A stretch of DNA of 64,000 bases from Flavobacteriales bacterium. GTDB taxonomy: Bacteria; Bacteroidota; Bacteroidia; Flavobacteriales_D; Sanyastnellaceae. The position numbers and the translations under genes were made by a program. The notes beneath the pieces are model-generated. The model searched no databases and was not told where the DNA came from. It was given only the letters and a program-made list of their open reading frames with translations. Where the stretch lies: the NCBI GenBank assembly GCA_947442505.1, contig CANEVR010000002.1:23852-87851 (forward strand). Direction: 5' to 3'. Positions 9,419 to 18,354 of the stretch are shown piece by piece; within the stretch, counting starts at the first letter, position 1, and every line of letters begins with the position of its first letter.

Positions 9419-10729
9419 TCAATCCGGTTCGCCATCATCATCTGATCCCAATTCTGGCAAAATATTCTTCACCTCCTCTTGAGGCAGACTGTCCACATTT
9501 TTCAGTTTTCGTCGAATAGCATTAGTTCGTGTACCCAGCAATGTATCGATATTCTCTCCGGCAGCAGCAATGTTCTTTTGGGCACGTTCCAGCAGACCAC
9601 CAAATTTATCAAACTCTGTCTTCACCGCGCCCAAGAGTGACCATACCTCACTGCTGCGCTTTTGCAGACTCAATGTTCTAAATCCCATTTGCAAACTATT
9701 TAAAATGGCGGCCAACGTAGTTGGGCCCGTCACAATCACCTTGGTCTCTCGTTGCAGATATTCCAATAAATTGGATCTCCTGATAACTTCGGCATAAATA
9801 CTCTCGAATGGCAAAAACAAGATGGCAAAATCCGTGGTATTTGGTGGATCAACATATTTATCTTTAATGTCCTTTGCCATTTTCTTGATGGTGTTCTCTA
9901 GATTTTTATTGGCAGCGTCAATGGCACCAACCTCACCACTATCATAAGCATCTACCAATTGATCATAAGCATCCTTGGGAAACTTGGCATCAATGGGCAA
10001 ATAAACGTGAGATTGTTGATCATCACGTCCAGGTAATTTTATAGCAAATTCAACCAAGTCATTGGAACCTTCTTTGGTCTTTACATTGGCTGCATATTGA
10101 TCCGGTGCCAAAATCTGCTCAAGCAACATTTCCAATTGCACCTCACCCACTCCTCCTCTGTGCTTCACATTGCTCAACACTTTCTTCAATCCGCCAACAT
10201 CCTGTGCTAAGGTCTTCATTTCCCCTAAACCTTCTTGAACGGATTTCAAATTGCTCTCTACTGCAGCAAAAGACTGTGTCAAACGATCATTCAAAGTCTT
10301 TTGTAGCTTCTCATCCACCGTTTCCCGCATGGCCTCTAATCGCTTTTCTGTTTTATTGACCAAATCATCAAACTTTTCCTTCTGGTGATCCGTAAATCCT
10401 TTAAAGTTCTTTTCAAATTCATCCTTAAACATCTTGAATTCCCCTTTGACCGTATCCAGCAACTCTTTGGACAATCTTTGATTCTGATCAGAAAAAATAC
10501 GCAATGCGTCATTTAACTCTTGACGATTGTCTTTTAACTGCTTGGACAACTCCTCCCGATTGTCACGGGATTCACTTTTGACTGTCGACTCTAGGCGGTC
10601 CATGGCGCCTTGCAGCTGATCAGCCGAAAGACTGGATGAAGACGTCTTTCCACCCTTGATCACCAAAAAAATCAATACGGCATTCAGTCCAAGAATCACC
10701 CATAAAACCCATTGTGCATTTTCCATCAT
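9419..10729 (-). CDS. rmuC: DNA recombination protein RmuC
   Basis: This 436-residue protein has an N-terminal membrane helix (VLWVILGLNAVLIFLVI), a long coiled coil (about residues 45-170) and the RmuC nuclease-like domain (GEVQLEMLLEQILAP; LPIDAKFPKDAYDQLV; FAILFLPFESIYAEVIRR; TLAAILNSLQMGFRTLSLQKRS). RmuC proteins limit DNA inversions and resemble PD-(D/E)XK nucleases. ATG 10729 (or the adjacent 10726) is chosen: the upstream TTG at 10747 lies inside the -7 box TAATTTTG at 10745-10752, leaving a 15-base leader. Confidence 0.93.
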   Translation of the reverse strand: MMENAQWVLWVILGLNAVLIFLVIKGGKTSSSSLSADQLQGAMDRLESTVKSESRDNREELSKQLKDNRQELNDALRIFSDQNQRLSKELLDTVKGEFKMFKDEFEKNFKGFTDHQKEKFDDLVNKTEKRLEAMRETVDEKLQKTLNDRLTQSFAAVESNLKSVQEGLGEMKTLAQDVGGLKKVLSNVKHRGGVGEVQLEMLLEQILAPDQYAANVKTKEGSNDLVEFAIKLPGRDDQQSHVYLPIDAKFPKDAYDQLVDAYDSGEVGAIDAANKNLENTIKKMAKDIKDKYVDPPNTTDFAILFLPFESIYAEVIRRSNLLEYLQRETKVIVTGPTTLAAILNSLQMGFRTLSLQKRSSEVWSLLGAVKTEFDKFGGLLERAQKNIAAAGENIDTLLGTRTNAIRRKLKNVDSLPQEEVKNILPELGSDDDGEPD

Positions 10730-10744
10730 GATAAATTTATCAAC

Positions 10745-10752
10745 CAAAATTA
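10745..10752 (-). promoter_or_regulatory. -7 promoter box of rmuC
   Basis: The minus strand reads TAATTTTG, a perfect TAnnTTTG, 15 bases before ATG 10729. It decides against the TTG start at 10747. Confidence 0.5.
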
Positions 10753-10759
10753 CAGCCCA

Positions 10760-11398
10760 TTATTGTTGATCTGCCAAGGTTTGTTTCAACACCTTCACAA
10801 AAACATCAACAGGCTGTGCGCCGGAAAGTGCGTATTTGCTGTCAAAAACAAACAACGGAACCCCTCGGATATTGAATTGTTGAGCCGTATACAAATCATC
10901 TTCCATCTTACTCATCCATTGAGAATCGGAAAGAATATCTGCTGCACTCACATCTAAAATACCGACTTGCATCAAGGCTTGATCCAAAAAAGCCATGTCA
11001 GCCAAATTCTGATTCAACAAAAAATGACGTTCAAAGAACACCTGTTTCAATGCATCGCCTTTTCCCAATGATTTGGCATACTGCAGCAACAAATGACAAG
11101 ATAGGGTATTGAAAACCTTGGAGGTAGCCAACTGCATTTTCAACCCTGCATCAGATGCCATTTCAGAAACATTATCCATCATTTGTTGAACCTGAGACAA
11201 ACTCATGCCTTTCTTTTCAGACAAATGCTCGGCAATACCTCGACCCTCGTCTTCACGGTTAATCAAAGGATCCAACTGAAAACTATGCCAAGTAAAATTG
11301 ACATGCTCGAGACCAGTTTCTTGCAAAGCCTTCATCAAATGGGCTCTACCAATATAACAAAACGGACAAGCAACATCAGACCATATGTGTATTTCCAT
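10760..11398 (-). CDS. DsbA/FrnE-like thiol oxidoreductase
   Basis: This 212-residue cytosolic-type thioredoxin-fold protein starts MEIHIWSDVACPFCYIG, with the active site CPFC near residue 12, followed by the helical insertion of the DsbA/FrnE group (TWHSFQLDPLINRED) and the cis-Pro loop FNIRGVPLFVFDSKYALSGAQ. There is no signal peptide. Family members are disulfide isomerases or 2-hydroxychromene-carboxylate-isomerase-like proteins that relate to oxidative stress. The start is fixed at 11398 because the terminator of the upstream gene lies at 11410-11438 and a -7 box at 11403-11410; a longer in-frame start at 11428 would lie inside the hairpin. Confidence 0.9.
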   Translation of the reverse strand: MEIHIWSDVACPFCYIGRAHLMKALQETGLEHVNFTWHSFQLDPLINREDEGRGIAEHLSEKKGMSLSQVQQMMDNVSEMASDAGLKMQLATSKVFNTLSCHLLLQYAKSLGKGDALKQVFFERHFLLNQNLADMAFLDQALMQVGILDVSAADILSDSQWMSKMEDDLYTAQQFNIRGVPLFVFDSKYALSGAQPVDVFVKVLKQTLADQQ

Positions 11399-11402
11399 TT
11401 GG

Positions 11403-11410
11403 CGAAAGTA
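11403..11410 (-). promoter_or_regulatory. -7 promoter box of the DsbA-like gene, abutting a terminator
   Basis: The minus strand reads TACTTTCG exactly four bases before ATG 11398. The box begins right where the poly-T tract of the upstream terminator ends, so end of one transcript and start of the next share about 40 bases. Confidence 0.5.
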
Positions 11411-11438
11411 AAAAAAAAGGCCCTCCAATTGGAGGGCC
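11410..11438 (-). terminator. rho-independent terminator of the 1520-aa modular protein gene
   Basis: GGCCCTCC-AATT-GGAGGGCC (11419-11438) forms an eight-pair stem, followed on the minus strand by eight T. It lies 31 bases after the stop at 11470. Confidence 0.92.
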
Positions 11439-11469
11439 TTCTTTCGGCACCAAGTAAAACTAACAAAAC

Positions 11470-14400
11470 CTATTTGGATACCATTAATTTCAAGGACTGG
11501 ACGTTTCCATTGTTCTTGAAAATAAGTTGATACATTCCTGATGGAAGCACTTCATTCATTGATAAATCCTTCACCAACTCTCCTTCACAAACCACTTGCT
11601 CTTGGTGAACCATCTTTCCTGTAACATCAAGGATAACTACATCGAAAGTACCTTCAACATTGGACAATGCAATACGTACATTGTTTCCATCAAAAGGATT
11701 TGGATATGCAGCATACACACCTGATGCGTTGTCTTTAACAACAACCACTTCATCATTGTTCTCCAATGTTGGCATACCTGCAGCACCAAGTGTTCTCACG
11801 CATCCCAATGTTGAGAAATCAGAAACAGATACATTATCCGAATGTTTTGACTGAATTCTTACATCATAACGTTGACCAGTGGTTATTCCGCTAACGGCAT
11901 TCAAAGCCAAAGTTCTTGATCCACCTAGGCTACCGTTAACTACTGAAGGCAAACCAACAGTTGGATACTGCAAGGTGAATTCCCACTGATAACGTGATGT
12001 TCCACATACGGAACGGTTGGTTGCGATAGCGTTGTAAACAGGATTTTTGTACGCTGGGCACTGATCCGTAGAACGTACGGTCAAAGCCGCCTCAGAACTC
12101 AAAGTGAAAGATGCTGCATTTTGAGCCACCGCTGTAACAGTTACAGGATTTCCAAATGCATCAGTCAATGAATAAGTGACATCCACTGAAACATACTTCG
12201 TTTGTGTTAGGCCTGTGAAATTAGCACCAACAATTTTACCCAATTGACAAATCGTAGTATTCACATTTCCACCGATGGTGAAGGACCACTCAGGGCTTCC
12301 TTGCATTGTTGCATCGGCCCAACGGTTTACAGTATAGGCAATGGCACCACTACGAAATCTGGCTTTGAAGTTTTGACAAGTCGACGTGTAATTGTTTGTG
12401 TAACCGGTGTAAGGTCCAATATCAGTAGTACTTGGATTCAAATTGCTAATGGTCAAAACACATGCACCAGGAGCAGCATTGTTATTGCTCACACAAATGG
12501 CGTAAGTATTGCCCGGAGTTAATCCATCAAAATACAACACTTCATTTCCAGCGTCAGTTGAACTACCTAAAGCTGCAACATGTACGTCGTCTTCGCTAAC
12601 CAATGGGATCAACTCTGTTGTAGCACCTGCAACGAAATCATACAATGCCAAATCATTGTCATCTTGAACTGCAGTGGAACCTTTTAACGCAATACGAACC
12701 GCATTGGCTGTAGCATTGAATGTATACCAAGCATCATTTCCTGTTCCAGCGGATTGCACGGAATTGGATGCTGAAGCCAAGTTAACATTGATTGAAGTTT
12801 GAACACCTGTTCCATACTGACCAACAGATACAACGTTGGTAGCAGCAGAATAATCATCTGCACAAATGGCTACAATACCATCACAGTTCTCATCTGCAGC
12901 ATTACCGCATACTTCTGAAGCATTGGTATTGATTGAAGCACTATTGTCATTACAATCTGAATTATTCAATGAATATCCAGAAGTTGGAACTGCGCACAAA
13001 ACTTGGGCATTACCTGCTCCCTGACCATCTCCATCTGCATCGACATAATAAGTCAAATTCAAGCAGCATGCAGAGCAACTTCCATATACATCATTCTTCA
13101 CTGTTCCTGTCGCACTTTGACGATTGGCATAGTTGGCATAATCCGTTACAGGGGCACATGTTCCACCATTTTGCATATCATCTATTAGATTTTCTTGAGA
13201 TGCAAAACCATCTACCATGTACTTATACTCCACATTGCCAGCAGCTAAATTCACAGTAACAGTATAAATTCCGTCTGAATCAGCATCTGTCATGGTATTG
13301 TATGTTTCAGCTCCGCACCATCCGCACCAAGGACCTGTTACATGCACTGTAGAATATGCACCTGCGCAAGCCATATCAACATTGAATGTTGTAGCATACA
13401 AACAAGAACCATCGGTATAGGTGGCAATTGGATTAAAATTAACTGCTGCTGCATCGATACAACCAGGTACACCTTGCTCGCAAGCAACACATCTTCCATA
13501 AACATCATTGAAAGTTGATCCAACAATTCCTTGACGATTGGCGTAGTTTGCATAATCGGTTACAGGAGCACATGTTCCACCATTTTGCATGTCATCAATC
13601 AAGTTTTCTTGAGAAGCAAAACCATCTACCATGTACTTGTATTCCACATTGCCTGCAGCCAAGTTTACTGTAACGGTATAGATTCCATCAGCATCAACAT
13701 CTGACATGGTATTGTATGTTTCAGCAGCACACCAGCCACACCATGGACCAGTAACATGCACTGTAGAATATGCACCTGCGCAAGTCATGTCCACGTTGAA
13801 AGTGGTAGCATACAAGCAAGAACCATCATCAGTAGTAGCCGATGCGTTGTAATTCGCTGCTGTATTATTGGTACAACCAGGAACTGAAACAGGCGCGCAA
13901 TTGGTGCAAGAACCAAAGCAAACCACATCCAATACAGTTGCAGAAGTAACAGAAATCGAACGATTGGTGTATCCATTATTGGTTACTGTGCATGATGAAC
14001 CTTCTGTCAATTGCTCTTGACCAGCCCAGTTATCATAAGAAAACTTGTATTCATAAGCCACACCAGATTGCAACGATACAGTTGCTTCCCAAATTCCATC
14101 AGCATTGGCATCAGTCATGGGTGTGCAGTTTCCGCACCAGCTGTTGAAGGTTCCATTAACCTCAGGTGTAGTGAAACCAGTCACTTGAGACATGTTCACT
14201 TTGAAAGTTACGTTGTAGTATGGAGCAACTTGAGAACAAGCTACGCACGCACCCCAACAAACTGGATCTAAAATAACATCACCTGAACCGACGGTTAAAA
14301 TGCGATTGGTATAGCCAAAGTTGGTCACTGTGCAAGATGTTCCTGCAATCAAAGATTCAGAAATATTCCAGTTGTCAGCAGCAAATTTGTACTCATATGA

Positions 14401-16032
14401 TCCTGGAGCCAAAGCTATGGTCACTTCATAAATTCCATCACTATTGGCATCAGTCATTGGGTTAGAAGCAGGATTCCATCCATTGAATATTCCACCCAAT
14501 TGAACTTGTGTATATGCAGATGTTACCTGACTCATATCCACTTTGAAAGTAACATTGTAAGTGTTGGCTGGGCAAGCCGAACATCTTCCGTAAACATCAT
14601 TGGCAGTGGTACCCACTACAATCTGACGATTGGCGTAATTGGAATAATCAGTTACAGGTGCACAAGTACCACCGGCTTGCATGTCATCGATCAAATTCTC
14701 TTGCGCAGCCCAGTTGTCTACCATGTATTTGTATTCCATGTTACCAGCAGCCAAATTCACTGCTACAGTATAAATTCCATCACTATTGGCATCGGTTAAA
14801 ACATTGTAAGTTTCGGCACCGCACCAATTACACCATGGACCTGTCACGTAAACGTTGGTAAATGTTCCAGCACAAGACATATCAACGTTCAACGTTGTTG
14901 CAAATAGACATGAACCATCGTTGGTAGTGGCAGCAGGGTTGTAATTTGATGCTGATGCATTGGTGCAACCAGGAACAGCAACAACACAAGCAGAACAAGA
15001 AGCATAACATACAGGATTCAATACTGTATTACCGGTAACATTGATTACGCGATTCGTAAAACCACCACCAGTAACGGTACATAAAGAGCCTTCAGTCAAT
15101 TGCTCTGAACCGGCCCAGTTGTCGTGCGCAAATTTGTACTCATAAGAACCTGCTTGCAAGGAAACGGTAACTTCCCAAATTCCATCATTATTAGCATCCG
15201 ACATTTGAGTGCAGTTTCCGCACCAGCTGTTGAAAGTTCCGTTCAACTCTGGAGTAGTAAATCCAGTAGTTTGAGTCATGTCTACCTTAAAGGTCACATT
15301 GTAATAAGGCAAAACCGCGTTGCAAGCAACACAAGCTCCCCAACAAATTGGATCCAAAACTTGACCTGTATTGGTCACCGTGATGGTTCTGTTGGTGTAA
15401 CCAAATTCTGTAACAGTACATGCAGAACCTGCTGTTAAGTTCTCTTGAATGGTCCAGTTGTCCGCAGCAAATTTGTACTTATAAGTACCTGGCGCCAAAC
15501 TAATGGTTGTTTCATAAACCCCATCACTGTTGCCATCTGTCATGGCGTTTGCAGGTGGATTCCAGCCATTGAATTCTCCAGCCAATTGCACTTGCGTATA
15601 GGCTGAAGTCACATTGGCCATATCTACTTTGAATGTAACGGGGTAGACTGTAGTGCAAGCACCACAATTGCCCCAACATACTACAGGTAAAACGACATCG
15701 GAAGATACATTAATCAATCGATTTGTAAAATTCCCCGAGGTCACCGTACAAGACGAACCAGGAGTTAGATTTTCCTGACTACTCCAGCCATCTGCAGTGA
15801 ACTTGTATTCATAAGAACCACTATTCAATGGGATGGTGATTTCCCAAATATTGTCACCGTTGGCATCAGTCATGGCAGCACAAGGGCCACACCAGTTGTT
15901 AAACGTTCCATTCACGTTGGCCACCGTAAAGGCAGGCGCATTGGTCATGTCGACCCTAAAGGTGACATTGAATGCCATTGCCATGATGGAACTCAGGGCA
16001 ATCAGCATCGTTGTGATTAGGTATTTTTTCAT
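11470..16032 (-). CDS. giant secreted multi-module protein (eight CBM-like modules, MopE-like repeat, T9SS sorting domain)
   Basis: This 1520-residue protein has a signal peptide (about 1-20), then eight copies of a ~105-residue beta-sandwich-like module (about residues 22-130, 130-242, 244-355, 378-490, 492-605, 606-718, 735-846, 873-984). The module signature is VDM...NGTFN.WCG.C..M.D.NGD.IW......L..G.YEYKF..D.W..QE.L....CT.T....TNR....V......VCWG.C..C. Short Asp-rich linkers (SNYNPAATTNDGSC) precede modules 4, 7 and 8. Then follow a MopE-like metal-binding motif (YYVDADGDGQG, CNDNSASINTNASEVCG, about 990-1050), a region resembling pre-peptidase C-terminal beta domains (to ~1440), and a T9SS type A sorting domain (YAAYPNPFDG... 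ending KLMVSK). The YEYKF core resembles starch/glycogen-binding CBM20/48 folds, so carbohydrate binding is inferred. It has its own promoter and terminator. Confidence 0.85.
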   Translation of the reverse strand: MKKYLITTMLIALSSIMAMAFNVTFRVDMTNAPAFTVANVNGTFNNWCGPCAAMTDANGDNIWEITIPLNSGSYEYKFTADGWSSQENLTPGSSCTVTSGNFTNRLINVSSDVVLPVVCWGNCGACTTVYPVTFKVDMANVTSAYTQVQLAGEFNGWNPPANAMTDGNSDGVYETTISLAPGTYKYKFAADNWTIQENLTAGSACTVTEFGYTNRTITVTNTGQVLDPICWGACVACNAVLPYYNVTFKVDMTQTTGFTTPELNGTFNSWCGNCTQMSDANNDGIWEVTVSLQAGSYEYKFAHDNWAGSEQLTEGSLCTVTGGGFTNRVINVTGNTVLNPVCYASCSACVVAVPGCTNASASNYNPAATTNDGSCLFATTLNVDMSCAGTFTNVYVTGPWCNWCGAETYNVLTDANSDGIYTVAVNLAAGNMEYKYMVDNWAAQENLIDDMQAGGTCAPVTDYSNYANRQIVVGTTANDVYGRCSACPANTYNVTFKVDMSQVTSAYTQVQLGGIFNGWNPASNPMTDANSDGIYEVTIALAPGSYEYKFAADNWNISESLIAGTSCTVTNFGYTNRILTVGSGDVILDPVCWGACVACSQVAPYYNVTFKVNMSQVTGFTTPEVNGTFNSWCGNCTPMTDANADGIWEATVSLQSGVAYEYKFSYDNWAGQEQLTEGSSCTVTNNGYTNRSISVTSATVLDVVCFGSCTNCAPVSVPGCTNNTAANYNASATTDDGSCLYATTFNVDMTCAGAYSTVHVTGPWCGWCAAETYNTMSDVDADGIYTVTVNLAAGNVEYKYMVDGFASQENLIDDMQNGGTCAPVTDYANYANRQGIVGSTFNDVYGRCVACEQGVPGCIDAAAVNFNPIATYTDGSCLYATTFNVDMACAGAYSTVHVTGPWCGWCGAETYNTMTDADSDGIYTVTVNLAAGNVEYKYMVDGFASQENLIDDMQNGGTCAPVTDYANYANRQSATGTVKNDVYGSCSACCLNLTYYVDADGDGQGAGNAQVLCAVPTSGYSLNNSDCNDNSASINTNASEVCGNAADENCDGIVAICADDYSAATNVVSVGQYGTGVQTSINVNLASASNSVQSAGTGNDAWYTFNATANAVRIALKGSTAVQDDNDLALYDFVAGATTELIPLVSEDDVHVAALGSSTDAGNEVLYFDGLTPGNTYAICVSNNNAAPGACVLTISNLNPSTTDIGPYTGYTNNYTSTCQNFKARFRSGAIAYTVNRWADATMQGSPEWSFTIGGNVNTTICQLGKIVGANFTGLTQTKYVSVDVTYSLTDAFGNPVTVTAVAQNAASFTLSSEAALTVRSTDQCPAYKNPVYNAIATNRSVCGTSRYQWEFTLQYPTVGLPSVVNGSLGGSRTLALNAVSGITTGQRYDVRIQSKHSDNVSVSDFSTLGCVRTLGAAGMPTLENNDEVVVVKDNASGVYAAYPNPFDGNNVRIALSNVEGTFDVVILDVTGKMVHQEQVVCEGELVKDLSMNEVLPSGMYQLIFKNNGNVQSLKLMVSK
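13079..13827 (-). repeat. near-identical tandem duplication inside the modular gene
   Basis: Two 335-base segments (13079-13413 and 13493-13827) align without gaps and differ at scattered, mostly third-position bases. Including the DGSC linker the unit is 414 bases (138 codons). They encode modules 7 and 8 and point to recent in-frame duplication. Confidence 0.75.
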
Positions 16033-16056
16033 AGATTTTTGTTTTGGTTTCTATCG

Positions 16057-16091
16057 CTAAAATAACATTATTGTCAATAAAACAAAAAGTA
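16057..16091 (-). promoter_or_regulatory. promoter with palindromic operator, copy A
   Basis: On the minus strand: TACTTTTTGT (16082-16091, containing -33 TTTG), seven bases, ACAAT (16070-16074), then the -7 box TATTTTAG (16057-16064), with 18 bases between -33 G and -7. TTGT-N7-ACAA is an inverted repeat. Leader to ATG 16032 is 24 bases. The same arrangement stands before the genes at 27330 and 29776. Confidence 0.75.
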
Positions 16092-16125
16092 TTTTTGTAT
16101 TTCTTACAATAACTCAAGAAAATTC

Positions 16126-16150
16126 AAAAAAAAGAGGCGCTTTGACCTCT
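16126..16150 (-). terminator. terminator of the eight-gene glycan operon
   Basis: On the minus strand AGAGG (16146-16150), an eight-base loop and CCTCT (16133-16137) are followed by a T-rich run to 16126. It begins five bases after the stop of the YHYH gene. Confidence 0.75.
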
Positions 16151-16154
16151 CATT

Positions 16155-17513
16155 TCATCGGTTTATTTGAACTTTTAAGACAACCCGATCAACACCTCCT
16201 CCCACTTCTAAATAATATTGCCCATTCAACATGGTTGAGGCCTCCACAAATAAGATGGTAGATCCCGCACCAATCAGTGTGTATTTCAACAAAGCCCCTT
16301 TGCTATCCCAACATCGTACATCCTTATTCTCCTTCAATAATCCTTTGTACTGCAGCACAACAATATCCAAAGATCCATCATATCTAACATTCCAAAGATT
16401 AACTTCCTTTGACTGCGCAATACCCACTGCTGGATTATAGGTAGTCACAGCTTCTGTCACCGATGTTACTTTGGCGGCATTCTTTACTCCATAAAAAGTT
16501 GGTCCTACTGCATAAGGGTATGCACTATTCCAATTTTCATCTACCGTGCAGAAATAAGCATAAGTTCCGTTGGGATACTCGGGAGTCACGCAAAAACGAC
16601 CATTGTGCGCATCCAAATAGTCGGGAGCGTTGACTTGTGATACAAATTCATAATCTTCGCGATATTGGCCCAATGGATAGGTTCCGCTCACTGCGGGACC
16701 ATCAGTTACATCTGTTCCATCAGCATAATGCGTTCTCATTGTAATGTCTCTCAATTGATAAGACGACTTCATCCGAACTACACCACCTGTTCCATCTGTA
16801 TTCAAATAACCATAGGCTCCATAAATGGGAAATCCATCATAGGCAAAACCTATCAAAGGTGAATGGTCATTAGGATTAATGACATACAGACCATCTGCGT
16901 CATACAAACTGCAAACGGAAGAAATGGTTACCAAGTCGACGTCAAAAGCACTGGGATTTTGATGGTGATGGTAATTCCCCATAGCTGGATGTCCCTTGGC
17001 GCAATCGAATCCTGCTCTCTCCGCTACAATGGCATCTCTGTTCCAAACACCCTGCCCAGGAGGCCCTTGAATCGGTCCACCTCCTTCAGCTTGGGTATTG
17101 TTGTTCCAAGACACTCCATCCCTGTAGTCAAATAATGCAACGCCATTGATAAAGACGCCAATGTTCCCTCCGTTTGTCGGTGTAGACGTTCCAGTATTCT
17201 GAGTCGGATTCAACGGAAACTTGAAAATGGCATTTTGATCTGTAGCTAGCGATGGATTTCCATCCAAGAAAGGTCCAGTCACATATGAAGGTATACCATT
17301 GGTATGGACATACACCCAATTGTTTGAATATTGAACTTGTTGAACATTGGCAGCCACATTGTCTGCAATGGGCGTAGCGTTGCCCTGTAAATAGTGACTA
17401 CCCATGAGTCCCTGATCGTTAATAAGCCATTGGGTAATAGCAGGGTTTGTCTGCGCTGTTGTTGCACTATTTAACAATAATACACCAACCAAAAAAGATA
17501 GGAATTGTTTCAT
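16155..17513 (-). CDS. YHYH-domain secreted protein
   Basis: This 452-residue protein has a signal peptide (FLSFLVGVLLLNSATTAQ) and a YHYH domain: DCAKGHPAMGNYHHHQNPSAF (about residues 178-197) with FAYDGFPIYGAYGY and TYAYFCTVDENWNSAYPYAVGP, the conserved core of this family. The His cluster suggests metal binding. The C-terminal ~90 residues (LWNVRYDGSLDIVVLQYKG... VLKVQINR) look like a secretion or beta-sandwich tail. Family function is unknown. It is the last gene of the operon, ten bases after the GH16-like lipoprotein, and its stop is followed at once by the terminator. Confidence 0.85.
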   Translation of the reverse strand: MKQFLSFLVGVLLLNSATTAQTNPAITQWLINDQGLMGSHYLQGNATPIADNVAANVQQVQYSNNWVYVHTNGIPSYVTGPFLDGNPSLATDQNAIFKFPLNPTQNTGTSTPTNGGNIGVFINGVALFDYRDGVSWNNNTQAEGGGPIQGPPGQGVWNRDAIVAERAGFDCAKGHPAMGNYHHHQNPSAFDVDLVTISSVCSLYDADGLYVINPNDHSPLIGFAYDGFPIYGAYGYLNTDGTGGVVRMKSSYQLRDITMRTHYADGTDVTDGPAVSGTYPLGQYREDYEFVSQVNAPDYLDAHNGRFCVTPEYPNGTYAYFCTVDENWNSAYPYAVGPTFYGVKNAAKVTSVTEAVTTYNPAVGIAQSKEVNLWNVRYDGSLDIVVLQYKGLLKENKDVRCWDSKGALLKYTLIGAGSTILFVEASTMLNGQYYLEVGGGVDRVVLKVQINR

Positions 17514-17523
17514 TCAATTATTC

Positions 17524-18354
17524 TTACAAAGGTGAATACATAAAGTCTTGAATAACCACCTCATGCTTTAAATCATTGATTGGACCCACTGACTGAAAAG
17601 GCAAAGTCCACAGATTCATTCGCGTATTCGTGTGATTTCCGGGTGCTGGAATAACGATGGGATTCGACGCTTGACCTCCGTCATACTTGATTCGCGGTGG
17701 ATGATTCAAATTGAAACTCCACTCACTAATGGTCTCTCCTGAATTTCCCTTTCCCTTGAAACTTTTCCAAGAAATCAAAGTAGGTGTCCATTCAAATTGA
17801 TGTGTGGTTACGCCAGTCAAAATTGAAGGGGCAATGTCCATCTCTCTTGTTCGTTCGGGGTAAAAGGCACCAAAACTCACAGGTTGAACAGAATAGGTCA
17901 AAGGTGTGGTGCTGGCTGCATCACCCCATTTCGACAATTCAATATCCACTTCGCTATTTGCCTGAGTGAAAAACGTACTATCATCCCAAGTGAAAAGTCC
18001 CAACACGACATTCTCTGCGAAAGTAATTGGGTCGGTCTGTATCACCCAAGTGTATGTTCCATATCCCATGGTGTCCTGAGAAATAACCTCTGATGAATAC
18101 CAAATCTCATTGCGCTTGTCAATGGTCAAATGGAGATAGCCTTTGTCATCCACCCACACATCGTCATAAAACGGTGAGAAATAATTGGGACCAGGACCAA
18201 CGGGCTGATTGCTCGATTTCACATCCCAAATGCGACCAGCAAAGTGCACCTCATCACCTTTTCGTCCCAAAACATCATTGGGATCTGACTGTTTACAGGC
18301 ACACAACAAAACAATGATCAAATACAATGATCCATTTTTCAATTTGTCTTTCAT
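17524..18354 (-). CDS. GH16-type lipoprotein (beta-glucanase-like)
   Basis: This 276-residue lipoprotein (lipobox LCAC, Cys20) has a glycoside hydrolase 16-like jelly roll. The active-site strand reads SEVDIELSKWG with Glu135, Asp137 and Glu139, the ExDxE spacing of lichenase-type and related non-bulged GH16 enzymes, so the catalytic triad appears intact. YGTYTWVIQTDPITFAENVVLGLFTW before it and HQFEWTPTLISWKSFKG after it match the family. Inferred: surface or periplasmic endo-beta-glucanase, or a glycan binder. It overlaps the GH3 gene by four bases, implying coupled translation. Confidence 0.78.
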   Translation of the reverse strand: MKDKLKNGSLYLIIVLLCACKQSDPNDVLGRKGDEVHFAGRIWDVKSSNQPVGPGPNYFSPFYDDVWVDDKGYLHLTIDKRNEIWYSSEVISQDTMGYGTYTWVIQTDPITFAENVVLGLFTWDDSTFFTQANSEVDIELSKWGDAASTTPLTYSVQPVSFGAFYPERTREMDIAPSILTGVTTHQFEWTPTLISWKSFKGKGNSGETISEWSFNLNHPPRIKYDGGQASNPIVIPAPGNHTNTRMNLWTLPFQSVGPINDLKHEVVIQDFMYSPL

